A stretch of 64,000 nucleotides of DNA from Massilia pinisoli (GTDB lineage Bacteria; Pseudomonadota; Gammaproteobacteria; Burkholderiales; Burkholderiaceae_D): the NCBI RefSeq assembly GCF_024753285.1, contig NZ_JANUGW010000001.1, positions 310,001-374,000 on the forward strand, read 5' to 3'. The translations under genes were made by a program, and so were the position numbers. Under the pieces are notes generated by a model. It had not been told where the DNA came from. It was given only the letters and a program-made list of their open reading frames with translations, and ran no database searches. This document shows, piece by piece, positions 1-8,662 of this stretch (within the stretch, counting starts at the first letter, position 1; the number at the start of each line of letters is the position of its first letter).

Positions 1-1478
1 AGCACGTCGGCCAGGTTGACGAGCGCGGGTTTCAGTTCGACCTGGCCGCGTGTGATGCGGGCCACGTCGAGCAGGTCGTCGACGAGGTGCACGAGGTGGT
101 CGAGCTGGCGGTCCATGATGTCCTGCACGCGCGCGATGGCGGTGGGGTCCGAGCGGGTGCGGCGCATCAGCTGCAGGCCACTGCGGATCGGCGCGAGCGG
201 GTTGCGCAGCTCGTGCGCGAGCGTCGCGAGGAACGCCGTCTTGCGGCGGTCCTGCTCGGCCAGGTCGTCGGCGAGGCGGCGCAGTTCGAGTTCGGTGCGG
301 CGGCGTTCCGTGATGTCCGTGAACAGCACGACGACCTTGCGGCTGCCCACGGGGCCCACGCGCGCCGCGTACACGTCGTACCAGCGCTCGAGCCGCTCGA
401 TCTGGTCGACGAAGTGGACGGGTGCGCCGCCTGCCGCGACCTTGGCGAAGGCGTCGAGCCAGCGCGCCGCTTCCGACGGCGCCAGCGCGCGCACCGTGTG
501 CCCGGCGGCGCCGGCGAGGCCGGTGGCCGTCACGAAGGCGGGGTTCACTTCGAGGAAGCGGTAGTCGCACGGGATGCCGGCGTCATCGTACACCATCTCG
601 ATGACGCACACGGCCTCGCCGATCGCATCGAACAGCGTGCGGTAGCGCTCCTCGCTGGCCTGCAGCCGCTCCTCGGCCTGTTTCTGCAGCGATGCGTCGA
701 TCACGACGCCCCGCATCATGCCGCGCGGGCCGCCGCCGGTGCGGTCCAGACGGCCGCGCGCGATGACCCAGCGCCAGCCGCCGTCGGCCGTCCGGACGCG
801 GAACGTGGCGTCGTACGGTTCGCCCGTCTGCATGGCGCGGCCGAGCAGCGCTTGCGTGGGCGGCACGTCGTCGGGATGGATGACGGCGAAATAGGCCGCC
901 ACGTCGGCGCCGGCCCCGTCCTCCGGCGCCAGGCCGAACATCTCGACCATGCGGGCGTCGGCAATGACGCGGCCGGTCGCGATGTCCATCGTCCACACGG
1001 CCACCTCGGCGGCGGTGATGATGGCTTCCAGGCGCGCGCGGGTTTCCTGCAACGCCGCTTCCGCATGCCGCCGCTTGTCCGCCGTCGCGTAGGCATCGAG
1101 GAAGAAGCGCACCTTGGCCCGCAGGATCGGCAGCGATACGGGGTCGTGCAGCACGGCGAGCGCCCCCGCATCGTACAGCGACTCCAGCGTGAAAGGCGGT
1201 GCGGCGGGGATGCCGTGGACGATGACGGGCGCTTCCGGCAGCGCCGCGCGCAACCGGCGCACGCTCTCGAGCAGAAGGCCGGTATCGCCGGAATAGCCGG
1301 CCAGGACCAGGGCAAAGCCGGGCTGGTCGTCCGGGTGGCGCGCGTGGCACAGGGCCTCGTCCAGCGTGCGGGCGCGCACGAGCTCATAGCCCTGTTCCGC
1401 GGCGACGGTGCCGACGGCCGGGTCCGGGACCGGACGGTCGCACAGGAACAGCACGCGTCCTTGGGAGGCGCCACTCAT
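1..1478 (-). CDS. PAS-domain sensor histidine kinase, C-terminus beyond the window
   Basis: Membrane-free sensor kinase that probably phosphorylates a partner response regulator. The reading frame is open from the ATG at 1478 to the left edge (492 codons). Residues 1-125 form a receiver-like domain in which the phospho-acceptor Asp after the third strand appears to be replaced (ALVLAGYSG), so it is probably a pseudo-receiver. Two PAS/PAC modules follow (about 145-265 and 270-390), then a HisKA dimerisation helix with the H-box FLATLAHELRNP; the phosphorylatable His is residue 422. The ATPase domain is not in the window. There is no transmembrane segment in the visible part, so a cytoplasmic signal is likely. 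It is divergent from the dioxygenase gene at 1723. The histidine kinase call is secure; the signal is unknown. Confidence 0.9.
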   Translation of the reverse strand, partial: MSGASQGRVLFLCDRPVPDPAVGTVAAEQGYELVRARTLDEALCHARHPDDQPGFALVLAGYSGDTGLLLESVRRLRAALPEAPVIVHGIPAAPPFTLESLYDAGALAVLHDPVSLPILRAKVRFFLDAYATADKRRHAEAALQETRARLEAIITAAEVAVWTMDIATGRVIADARMVEMFGLAPEDGAGADVAAYFAVIHPDDVPPTQALLGRAMQTGEPYDATFRVRTADGGWRWVIARGRLDRTGGGPRGMMRGVVIDASLQKQAEERLQASEERYRTLFDAIGEAVCVIEMVYDDAGIPCDYRFLEVNPAFVTATGLAGAAGHTVRALAPSEAARWLDAFAKVAAGGAPVHFVDQIERLERWYDVYAARVGPVGSRKVVVLFTDITERRRTELELRRLADDLAEQDRRKTAFLATLAHELRNPLAPIRSGLQLMRRTRSDPTAIARVQDIMDRQLDHLVHLVDDLLDVARITRGQVELKPALVNLADV

Positions 1479-1722
1479 GCATATGCTCCGCGCGCGGCAG
1501 GCGCGAGGCACGGCGCGCGCCGGGACGCGTCCGGAGCGGTCGTTACCGCGGCATGCATATGCAGAGTGTCGAGTTCATTGTGTTCCGAATGTAGGAGTTG
1601 CGGGCCCCGCTGTCAACTGCCTCCGGACAGCCGGGCGCCGTGTGCCACGCATCGCCGGTAGGATGGGGCCGCGGGCGCGCCGGTCCACCGTGCCGGTCCC
1701 GCTGCACAGCAAGGAGAACACC

Positions 1723-2556
1723 ATGCAAGTATCGAACGAGAGCGCCGGCTACGACGTGGCCGCCATCATGGGCGGCCTGTACGGCGACGGCATCATCGCC
1801 TGCAAGGGCGCCCTCAGCGCCGGATGGGTGGCGCAAGTGAAGGAAGACATCGAAACCCTGTTCGCCGAGGCGCGTGCGCGCCCGCGCGGCGCCCTCGAGC
1901 GCGGCCCGTTCCGCTATTACGTCGAGGTGCATCCCGAGCGGCTGCGCGGCTTCGTCGAGCTGGCCACGCATCCGTGGGTCGTGGCCGTGTGCCGGGCCGT
2001 ACTCGGGCCGGACTACAAGATCGTGGAGGTCGGCTTCGACATCCCGTTCCCCGGCGCCATGCACCAGCCGTGGCACCGCGACTTCCCGGCACCGCCGGAG
2101 ACGCTCGTGGGACGCCGGCTGAATTCGCTCGCGTTCAACCTGACGACGGTCGACGTGACGGAGGAGATCGGGCCGTTCGAGATCGCGCCGGGGACGCAAT
2201 GGGACGACCTGGCCGGTGGCGATCCGATGTTTCCGGACCAGTCGCTGTATCCGCGCTACGAGGCCCGCGCCCAGCGCAAGCTGCCTCAAGTGGGCGACAT
2301 CTCGGCCCGCTCGGCGCTGACGATCCATCGCGGCACGGCGAACCGCAGCAACCAGTCGCGGCCCGTGCTCGTGCTGGGCGTGGACGCGCCGGACGGCCGT
2401 AACGCCGACAAGCACGACCTGCAGGTGACGCAAGGGTACTGGGATGCGCTGCCGGATGCCGTGCGCGATCACCTGCGCTGCCGCATCGTCCCGGCGCTGG
2501 AAAACATCGAGCAGGCCCACACGATCGAGGGCCTGCGCATGGGAGTGATGGGTTAG
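1723..2556 (+). CDS. Phytanoyl-CoA dioxygenase (PhyH) family protein
   Basis: A 277-residue protein of the Fe(II)/2-oxoglutarate-dependent PhyH family. The iron-binding facial triad is visible as WHRD (His118, Asp120) and a distal His202 in TIHRGTANRS, followed by an Arg in the SRPVLVL stretch that would hold 2-oxoglutarate. The start is the ATG at 1723 because AAGGAGA lies six bases upstream; the longer open frame upstream lacks such a site. No signal peptide, so cytoplasmic. Its stop codon overlaps the end of a convergent small gene by four bases. PhyH relatives hydroxylate many small substrates, from fatty acyl groups to natural products and amino acids, and the substrate here cannot be read from the context. 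Confidence 0.85.
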   Translation: MQVSNESAGYDVAAIMGGLYGDGIIACKGALSAGWVAQVKEDIETLFAEARARPRGALERGPFRYYVEVHPERLRGFVELATHPWVVAVCRAVLGPDYKIVEVGFDIPFPGAMHQPWHRDFPAPPETLVGRRLNSLAFNLTTVDVTEEIGPFEIAPGTQWDDLAGGDPMFPDQSLYPRYEARAQRKLPQVGDISARSALTIHRGTANRSNQSRPVLVLGVDAPDGRNADKHDLQVTQGYWDALPDAVRDHLRCRIVPALENIEQAHTIEGLRMGVMG

Positions 2557-2777
2557 CGGCCGGGGATGTCCTTCGGCGGCTTGCCGACGCGGCGCAGCTG
2601 GTCGGATTGCTGGTCGAGGTTCACTTCCTCGGCCACGTCGTAGCGGCCGTCCTCGGCGTCGTCCGCCGGCAGCAGGTTCTCCGAGCGGTCCTTGGCGCCG
2701 CTGGACGCCCGTTGCGCCTGTCCGGGGTCGGCGCGCTGCTCGCTGCGCCCGTCTTTCGGTTTGTCTTGCTGGGTCAT
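2553..2777 (-). CDS. Small hydrophilic hypothetical protein
   Basis: A 74-residue, highly charged protein rich in Asp, Gln, Lys and Arg, without hydrophobic segments or cysteines and probably disordered. The start reads MTQQDKPKDG. It ends in a four-base overlap with the convergent dioxygenase gene. I do not recognise a family; short acidic-basic proteins of this kind are common in Massilia-like genomes and are often stress-associated, but that is only an impression. Confidence 0.55.
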   Translation of the reverse strand: MTQQDKPKDGRSEQRADPGQAQRASSGAKDRSENLLPADDAEDGRYDVAEEVNLDQQSDQLRRVGKPPKDIPGR

Positions 2778-2840
2778 GCCGTCCTCCCGATGGTGATCTC
2801 AAGGCCGATTATGGCGCAGGGGAGGGTGGCCGGGCGCACG

Positions 2841-3122
2841 CTAACGGCCGTCTTCCCGGCCGCCGCCGCGCGCGGGCAGGTTCTTTTCCAGGATCGCCCA
2901 CAGGATCAGTCCATATGCGAGCAGGCGGACGAGGTAGTGCAGCGGCGAGTCCTCGTTGTCGTCGTAACTGAGTGCCGACACGATCCGGTGCACGCCCTCG
3001 ATGCCGAACGACAGGGCGAAGTACAGGAAGAAGCGGTCGCGCGAATCGCGCCAGAAGCGCAGGAAGAACAGCGCGATGATGAATGAGGCCATGGCGATGG
3101 CGCCGGAGAACAGGTCGCTCAT
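2841..3122 (-). CDS. DUF5985 family small membrane protein
   Basis: A 93-residue membrane protein of the DUF5985 type. The first hydrophobic helix covers about residues 5-21, followed by FWRDSRDRFFLYFALSF, a second membrane segment, an acidic loop with YDDNEDSPLHYLVRLL and a third helix that ends in LEKN. The tail is Gly/Arg-rich. It is the last gene of a three-gene minus-strand set: a second DUF5985 protein ends 10 bases upstream and a winged-helix-like protein lies before that. Function is unknown for the family; pairing of two copies suggests they work as a heteromeric membrane unit. Confidence 0.7.
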   Translation of the reverse strand: MSDLFSGAIAMASFIIALFFLRFWRDSRDRFFLYFALSFGIEGVHRIVSALSYDDNEDSPLHYLVRLLAYGLILWAILEKNLPARGGGREDGR

Positions 3123-3132
3123 ATCGGTCCCG

Positions 3133-3390
3133 TTATTCTTTCTCGTAGATCAGGCCGTACAGCAGCAGGAGCACGGCCACGAGGGCCGACACCTGGCGCA
3201 CGGGCAGCAGGTAGACGTCGGGAAACACGACCTTGTCCAGCATGAGGAACACATTGTTGATCGTCAGTACGGCAAACGACGCGCCGCTCCAGAACAGCAG
3301 GCGGTGGCCGGTGCGCCGGTAGCTGCAGAACAACAGCCAGGCGCAAGCCAGCGACGTCAGTGTGCACAGCGTATAGATCGTAATCGCCAT
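3133..3390 (-). CDS. DUF5985 family small membrane protein, second copy
   Basis: An 85-residue membrane protein with three hydrophobic stretches and the conserved features of its neighbour (CSYRRTGHRLLFWSG, then LDKVVFPDVYLLPVRQ, ending LLYGLIYEKE). The start ATG at 3390 overlaps the upstream gene's stop as TGATG, which implies translational coupling and decides the start over a longer possible frame upstream. It is paralogous to the protein at 2841-3122. Role unknown; it is predicted to sit in the inner membrane. Confidence 0.7.
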   Translation of the reverse strand: MAITIYTLCTLTSLACAWLLFCSYRRTGHRLLFWSGASFAVLTINNVFLMLDKVVFPDVYLLPVRQVSALVAVLLLLYGLIYEKE

Positions 3391-3788
3391 CAGGAATCCT
3401 TGCGCCATTTGAACGCGTCCGCGAATTGCTGCGCCTTGCGGTCGAGGGAGGAGTGGATCAGGTGCGTGACTTCGACCAGGTGGGTCGCGTAGAGGTCGGC
3501 GAGGCGGTCGATGCGCTCGCGCAGGCCGGCATCGGCGGGGGCGTAGCGGTAGCCTTCCACGCCGTGCTCCGTGCAGAGGGCGGCGACTCGCGCCCGGCAC
3601 AGTTCGTCCAGCAGATCCTCGGCCGTTTTTTCGCGCACGTACAGACGCCGCGCCAACATGTCGCGGTGCCACATCTGGCCCGGCGCCGCGCGCATCAGCA
3701 GCAACGCTTCCAGGAAAGGAACCGACGGAATGCTGGTCAGCACGAAGCGCCGGAGGTCCTCGGGTATGGATGAGTTATCCATCGCCAT
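3390..3788 (-). CDS. Winged-helix-like hypothetical protein, first gene of the DUF5985 set
   Basis: A 132-residue soluble protein. Residues 10-75 have a winged-helix-like pattern (SVPFLEALLLMRAAPGQMW, then MLARRLYVREKTAEDLLDEL), as in small DNA-binding regulators, and the C-terminal part is helical (LADLYATHLVEVTHLI). It overlaps the following DUF5985 gene by the TGATG junction, so the three genes are one transcript. The start could be the ATG at 3788 or the in-frame ATG at 3782. The upstream 60 bases are strikingly A+T-rich for this genome and probably hold the promoter. It may regulate its own operon or partner the membrane proteins; neither is shown. Confidence 0.65.
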   Translation of the reverse strand: MAMDNSSIPEDLRRFVLTSIPSVPFLEALLLMRAAPGQMWHRDMLARRLYVREKTAEDLLDELCRARVAALCTEHGVEGYRYAPADAGLRERIDRLADLYATHLVEVTHLIHSSLDRKAQQFADAFKWRKDS

Positions 3789-3959
3789 CTACGTTTGGAC
3801 AAACATACTTTATATTTTGAAACTGGGATTCTATAGTATTCCTGCGGCACATGCATGTGTGCTTGCAACCGTGCGCCCGGTATTCGCGACAGGAACCCGT
3901 GCGGGAGATCAAGCTCTCGTCGGCTAAAATGGTGGGATTCTTGATCTTGTCGATTCATC

Positions 3960-4826
3960 ATGCTGAAGAAGTTGCTAACACCCGCACTCCTGCTGACGTC
4001 GCTCTTGTCGCTCGGCGCTTGCCACCGCGAGGCCGCGCACGGGTCCGCGCGACCGGCGGCGGTCGACACGGCAGCGCATGCGGACGCCGGCGCGCCGCGC
4101 CCACAGACCTGCCACGACCATTTCATGGCGGGCGAACCGCCGCGCATCACGAACCCGCGGCTGGGCAAGGAAACGGAGGCGCTGTGCTTCAACGTGTTCA
4201 GCGTTCTGCACTCCGGCGTCACGCGCACGCCGCTGTGGTCGGCGGAGCACCTGCAGGCGCAGAACATCGAGGCGGCGCAGGAATTGTCGCGTGAAAATTC
4301 GTTCCACCCGGAGCCCCGGCTGCCGTCCGACCAGCGCGCCGAGCTGTCCGACTATGCGCGCAGCGGCTACGACCGCGGCCACATGGCGCCGAACGGCGAC
4401 ATGCCCGACCGCGACAGCCAGCGCGACAGCTTCAGCCTTGCCAACATCGTCCCGCAGGACGGCGAGAACAACCGCAACCTGTGGGCCGGCATCGAAGGGG
4501 CCGTCCGCCGCATGGCGAAGAAGGAAGGCGACCTGTACGTCGTCACGGGTCCCGCATTCCTCGGCACGGACTTGCGCAAGATCGGCAACGTGCTCGTGCC
4601 CACGCATTTGTATAAACTGGTGTACAGCCCGCGCCAGCGCGCCGGCGCCGCCTGGTTCGTGGAGAACACGGCGGACGCCAAGGCGAACGTGATCCCGATC
4701 CCGGAGCTCGAACGCATCATCGGCATCAACCTGTTGCCCGCGCTCTCCGACGCGGAGAAGGAGCGCGTGCTGGACCTGCCGGAGATCCACGACAAGGCGC
4801 CGCGCGGCCGGCGCAACCGCCACTGA
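3960..4826 (+). CDS. DNA/RNA non-specific endonuclease, lipoprotein
   Basis: A 288-residue nuclease of the Serratia NucA/EndoG (beta-beta-alpha metal) family. The catalytic motif is DRGHMAPNGD with Asp138 and general-base His141, and the metal-binding Asn lies in the QDGENNRNLW segment. The N-terminus is a lipoprotein signal: two lysines, a hydrophobic stretch and the lipobox LGAC with Cys21, so the enzyme should be anchored to an envelope membrane and degrade nucleic acids in the periplasm or outside. A small hypothetical gene follows after 10 bases. Expected uses are DNA scavenging or defence against incoming DNA; the sequence does not say which. Confidence 0.9.
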   Translation: MLKKLLTPALLLTSLLSLGACHREAAHGSARPAAVDTAAHADAGAPRPQTCHDHFMAGEPPRITNPRLGKETEALCFNVFSVLHSGVTRTPLWSAEHLQAQNIEAAQELSRENSFHPEPRLPSDQRAELSDYARSGYDRGHMAPNGDMPDRDSQRDSFSLANIVPQDGENNRNLWAGIEGAVRRMAKKEGDLYVVTGPAFLGTDLRKIGNVLVPTHLYKLVYSPRQRAGAAWFVENTADAKANVIPIPELERIIGINLLPALSDAEKERVLDLPEIHDKAPRGRRNRH

Positions 4827-4836
4827 AAGGAAGTCC

Positions 4837-5094
4837 ATGAGCAGCAAACCGAATTTCGCCCCGTACGAAAATGAAGCCGACGTCGTCGAAGTGGGACGCC
4901 TGATGGTGGAGAACCGCGTCGACCGGATCACGGTGTCCGGCGACGTCGACCTCACGGCCGACAAGGACGGCCTCGCCAAGGCCCGCCAGCTGCACGACCT
5001 GCTGGGCCGCGTCGTCGCCGCGCTGGAAGCGAAAAACCTGCCGGACAAGCTGCCGCCGCCGGACGTCAAGACCGTCGCGAATCCGTTCGGCTGA
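4837..5094 (+). CDS. Hypothetical protein, co-transcribed with the nuclease
   Basis: An 85-residue acidic soluble protein beginning MSSKPNFAPYENEADVVEVG. Residues 10-40 look like strands with ENRVDRITVSGDVDLT and residues 48-65 like a helix (ARQLHDLLGRVVAALEAK); the tail is Pro-rich and ends VANPFG. It begins 10 bases after the nuclease stop and is followed by an intrinsic terminator, so the two form a small operon. No family recognised. An inhibitor of the nuclease is conceivable but unsupported, since the nuclease is exported and this protein has no signal peptide. Confidence 0.7.
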   Translation: MSSKPNFAPYENEADVVEVGRLMVENRVDRITVSGDVDLTADKDGLAKARQLHDLLGRVVAALEAKNLPDKLPPPDVKTVANPFG

Positions 5095-5138
5095 GCGCTT
5101 GCCGGTCCGTGCGCGTACGCACGAAACCCATCGATGAC

Positions 5139-5160
5139 ACGGGCCGCGAGGCCCGTTTTT
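5139..5160 (+). terminator. Intrinsic terminator after the nuclease operon
   Basis: Perfect 7-bp stem ACGGGCC / GGCCCGT with a GCGA loop, followed by TTTT. It lies 45 bases after the stop of the 85-residue gene. Confidence 0.8.
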
Positions 5161-5358
5161 CAAGGGCGCGCGCGAGGGTGTTTACGCATGAGTTGTACGG
5201 GGTCAATGGTGCGCGCAACGCTGCCGCTTTGGAGTAGTCTCGACAAGGAACCGGCACGAGGATCTCCACGCGGAAAACGTCATGCTCGGCGGCGAGCAGG
5301 TCGGCGTGGCGCGCTTCGGCAAGGCCGGCAACATACGATGACACCGGAGGAAACCATC

Positions 5359-7566
5359 ATGCGACATACCTTAGTAGCAGTCTTCGACAACCGAAGCGAT
5401 GCCCAGAACGCGCTGGACGAATTGCTGGCGTCGGGCTTCTCGCGCACCGATGCGAGCCTCTCCAGCGCCGACCCCACGGGCCAGTCGAACAGCGTCACGG
5501 GCAACGACGAATTGCTCGCGGGCGCACACGAGGAAGGCTTCGGCGCGTCGATCAAGCATTTCTTCACGAGCCTGTTCGGGTCCGACACGAACGAGCACGC
5601 GATGAAGTATTCGTACGCCGTCACGCGCGGCCACCACGTCCTGACCCTCTCGACGGAATCCGAGCCGGAAGTGGAGCGCGCGGCGGACATCATCGAGCGC
5701 TTCGGCCCCGTCGACATCGACGAGCACCACGACAAGTGGGCGCGCGAGACGGGCGGCGCGGGCGTGCTCGGCGCGGGCGCGTCCGGCATGCAGCAGTCGC
5801 GCAGCATGTCGGCGCAGTCGGGCAGCGCCGGCAGCGGCGCCGCATCGTCCGGCTCGTACCAGGGCACGCCGCCGGGGACGGAACCGGGCTCGCTGCAATA
5901 CTCGTCCGAGGAAGACCGCAATTTCTTCGGCACGCAGAACATCAACGATCCGGTCCCGAAGGACATGACGTACCAGGAACCGCTGGGGGCCAACGAGCAA
6001 TCCGGCGGCTCGCTCGACAGCGCTACCGGCGGCAACACGCTGAGCGGCACGCAGAGCTCGTCGCTGAATCCGGGCACATCGCGCCAGGCGTCGCAGGGCG
6101 GCTCGCTGAACCAGTCCGGCTCCGTCCTGCAGGGCACGGCGTCGATTCCCGGCTCGGACGACACGTCGCTGGGCGGCACCGCGATGATGGGCACCCAGTC
6201 AGGTTCGATGCAGCGCGACACGTCCACGTCGAGCTCGCGCGGCAAGGTGCGCGTGTTCTCGCATGACAAGGACATCGGCAGCTCCTACGACGACGCCTAC
6301 CGCAACGACTGGACCCAGCACTACTCGGGCCTGGGCGACAGCTACGACGACTATGCACCCGCATACCGCTACGGTACGGAGATGCGCAGGAACGCCAAAT
6401 ACCGCGACCGCTCGTGGGACGACGTCGAATCCGACCTGCGGACGGACTGGGAAGCCCGCAACCCCGGCGCGTCGACGTGGGAGAAATTCAAGGCGGCCGT
6501 GCGCCACGGCTGGGACAAGATCACGCCGGACCTGAACACGGACGACTGGTACCACTCCGACTGGCACGACAATTACTCGAGCCTGGGCGGCGGCTACGAG
6601 GAGTACGAGCCGGCCTACCGCTACGGCACCGAGATGCGTGCGACCTCCAAATACCGCGACCGCTCCTGGGACGAGGTCGAATCTGATCTGAAGCGTGATT
6701 GGGAGTCGCGCTACCCGGGCGCCTCCACGTGGGACAAGTTCAAGGCCGCCGTACGCCGCGGCTGGGACAAGATCACCCCGGACATCGACGACGACCGCTA
6801 CTACCGCACGCACTGGAACGCGCGCTACTCGAACGCCAACGAGAAATACGACGACTATCTGCCGGCCTACCGCTACGGCGACGAGGCGCGCCGGCTGCAG
6901 AAATACCGCAGCCGCCACTGGGACGACGCCGAGTCCGACCTGAAGGCCGACTGGGAATCGCGCTACACGAGCGGCACGTCCACGTGGGAAAAATTCAAGG
7001 CCGCCGTGCGCCATGGCTGGGACAAGATCACGCCCGACATGGACGATTCCACGTACTACCACTCGCATTATGAGTCCAATTACGCGTCCACCGGGACGGA
7101 CTATGACGACGTCGAGCCGGCCTACCGCTACGGTAACGAGATGCGCAGCAGCGACACGTACCGCGACCGCTCGTGGGACGATGCCGAAAGCGACCTCAAG
7201 CAGGACTGGCACAGCAAATACGGCGCGCATGGCGAGCCGTCCGCATGGGAGCGCATCAAGGCGGCCGTACGCCACGGCTGGGAAAAGATGACGGGCGACA
7301 CGACGAGCGCGGACGACGACAGCTACTACCGCACGCACTGGTCGAGCCAGTACGCCTCCAGCGGCACGAGCTACGACGACACCGCGCCGGCCTACCGCTA
7401 CGGCGCCCAGATGCGCAACGACGTACGCTACCGCAACCGCGACTGGTCCGACGTCGAGAACGACCTGCGGGCGGACTGGGATGCGCGCTACGGCACCGGC
7501 GGCGCGTCTACCTGGGAGAAGATGAAGGCGGCTATCCGGCACGGCTGGGACCGCGCCACGCTGTAA
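5359..7566 (+). CDS. YflT-type stress protein with five C-terminal tyrosine-rich repeats
   Basis: A 735-residue soluble protein. Residues 1-120 resemble the heat-induced stress protein YflT domain (start MRHTLVAVFDNRSDAQNALD, with LLASGFSRTDASL). Residues 125-310 are a low-complexity Gly/Ser/Thr/Gln linker. Residues 312-735 hold five tandem units of 83-90 residues, each with a (Y/W)-rich start, P-A-Y-R-YG, R-(D/N)R-x-W-(D/S)-D-(A/V)-E-x-DL, DW, and W-(E/D)-x-(F/I/M)-KAA-(V/I)-R-x-GW. The start is the ATG at 5359 with GGAGG nine bases upstream; an upstream ATG at 5338 has no such support. Such domains are reported in proteins linked to desiccation, envelope or oxidative stress; the molecular role is unknown. 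Confidence 0.8.
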   Translation: MRHTLVAVFDNRSDAQNALDELLASGFSRTDASLSSADPTGQSNSVTGNDELLAGAHEEGFGASIKHFFTSLFGSDTNEHAMKYSYAVTRGHHVLTLSTESEPEVERAADIIERFGPVDIDEHHDKWARETGGAGVLGAGASGMQQSRSMSAQSGSAGSGAASSGSYQGTPPGTEPGSLQYSSEEDRNFFGTQNINDPVPKDMTYQEPLGANEQSGGSLDSATGGNTLSGTQSSSLNPGTSRQASQGGSLNQSGSVLQGTASIPGSDDTSLGGTAMMGTQSGSMQRDTSTSSSRGKVRVFSHDKDIGSSYDDAYRNDWTQHYSGLGDSYDDYAPAYRYGTEMRRNAKYRDRSWDDVESDLRTDWEARNPGASTWEKFKAAVRHGWDKITPDLNTDDWYHSDWHDNYSSLGGGYEEYEPAYRYGTEMRATSKYRDRSWDEVESDLKRDWESRYPGASTWDKFKAAVRRGWDKITPDIDDDRYYRTHWNARYSNANEKYDDYLPAYRYGDEARRLQKYRSRHWDDAESDLKADWESRYTSGTSTWEKFKAAVRHGWDKITPDMDDSTYYHSHYESNYASTGTDYDDVEPAYRYGNEMRSSDTYRDRSWDDAESDLKQDWHSKYGAHGEPSAWERIKAAVRHGWEKMTGDTTSADDDSYYRTHWSSQYASSGTSYDDTAPAYRYGAQMRNDVRYRNRDWSDVENDLRADWDARYGTGGASTWEKMKAAIRHGWDRATL
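6292..7563 (+). repeat. Five tandem protein-coding repeats, about 250-270 bases each
   Basis: Units begin near 6292, 6541, 6787, 7042 and 7312. Each encodes the YR-YG core (PAYRYG), the R-x-R-x-W-D-D-x-E-S-D-L segment and the closing KAAVRHGWDK helix. The DNA copies have diverged at many third positions, so this is an old internal amplification and not a recent slippage product. Confidence 0.85.
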
Positions 7567-7572
7567 AGCCGG

Positions 7573-8556
7573 TCAGGCGGTTTCGGACAACGGCAGGCTG
7601 ATCCGGTTCCGCCCCATGTGCTTGGCGCGGTACAGCGCGGCGTCGGCAATGGCGACCAGTTCACTGGCGCTGTTGTCCGGCGCGGCGATGGCGGTGGCGG
7701 CGCCGATCGACACGGTCCCGTGCCGGGCCGCCTGGCGGTTCGGGACCTGCAGCTGCTCGACGCGGGTGCGGATGCGCTCGGCGACGCTGGCGGCGCCTTT
7801 CAGCGACTGGTTCGGCAGGATCACGGCGAATTCTTCGCCGCCGTAGCGCGCCACGAGGTCGTTCGCACGCATCTCGCTCGCGACCGCCGTGGCGATACGC
7901 TTCAGGCATTCGTCGCCGCCCAGGTGGCCGTTGGCATCGTTGTAGGCCTTGAAATTGTCGACGTCCACCATCAGCAGCGACAGCGGCTGGCGCTGGCGCA
8001 GCGAGCGCGCCCACTCGGCGTGCAGCGTATCGTCGAAGCAGCGGCGGTTGGCCAGGCCCGTGAGCCCGTCGCGCGTGGCCAGTTGCTCGAGCGCGATCTG
8101 GGCCAGCTTTTCGTCCGTCAGGTCGCGCAAGGTCTCGACGACGGCCGCCAGCCGGCCGCGTTCGTCGTAGATCGGGCTCGCGTCCGCGGCCAGGTAGCGC
8201 CGACGGCCCACGCGCGGCATGTCGCACCAGCTTTCGGCCGTCAAATGCTGGTCGTCGGCCGGGCCGTGCAAGGTCGGGATGCGGCCGTCCGCGGCGGCGC
8301 GCTCTTCGATCAGCAGGTCGGCGAGGGTAGGGCGGCGGTCTTCGAAAAAGCTGCGCCAGTGGTCGCGCGTGCCGAGGATGTCGCGCGCCGGCACGCCCGT
8401 CAACCGTTCGCAGGCACGGTTCCACAGCATGACGCGCGACGACGTATCGAGCACGAACACGGGAATCGCCAGCGTCTCCATCAGCTGGTGGGCGAATGCG
8501 CGATCCGCAGCGCCCGAGGAATCCATGAGGCGCTGTATTGTTGTTGTGCTTGTCAT
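7573..8556 (-). CDS. Diguanylate cyclase with one PAS domain
   Basis: A 327-residue cytoplasmic enzyme that should make cyclic di-GMP from two GTP. Residues 15-145 are a PAS/PAC sensor (LAIPVFVLDTSSRVMLWNRA). Residues 155-325 are the GGDEF domain: substrate-binding NANGHLGGDECL, active-site GGEEF at 239-243, and the allosteric product-binding I-site R-A-N-D exactly five residues before it, so product inhibition is expected. The start at 8556 gives the first natural PAS-proximal Met. It converges with the repeat protein gene seven bases away. The ligand sensed by the PAS domain is unknown. Confidence 0.9.
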   Translation of the reverse strand: MTSTTTIQRLMDSSGAADRAFAHQLMETLAIPVFVLDTSSRVMLWNRACERLTGVPARDILGTRDHWRSFFEDRRPTLADLLIEERAAADGRIPTLHGPADDQHLTAESWCDMPRVGRRRYLAADASPIYDERGRLAAVVETLRDLTDEKLAQIALEQLATRDGLTGLANRRCFDDTLHAEWARSLRQRQPLSLLMVDVDNFKAYNDANGHLGGDECLKRIATAVASEMRANDLVARYGGEEFAVILPNQSLKGAASVAERIRTRVEQLQVPNRQAARHGTVSIGAATAIAAPDNSASELVAIADAALYRAKHMGRNRISLPLSETA

Positions 8557-8662
8557 GAGCCGTCCTTCGGTTCTGTCTATTGAGCAATTTCTTGCTGACG
8601 AGAACCGATTGTGCGCTCGAGACAATAACGCCCCTTGATTTTTTTCAAGAGAAAAGCGGTGA

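Noticed and set aside
5134..5358. An N-terminal extension of the stress protein from 5134
   Set aside because: The in-frame region overlaps the terminator hairpin at 5139-5160 and gives a basic, low-complexity leader; the ATG at 5359 has GGAGG upstream.
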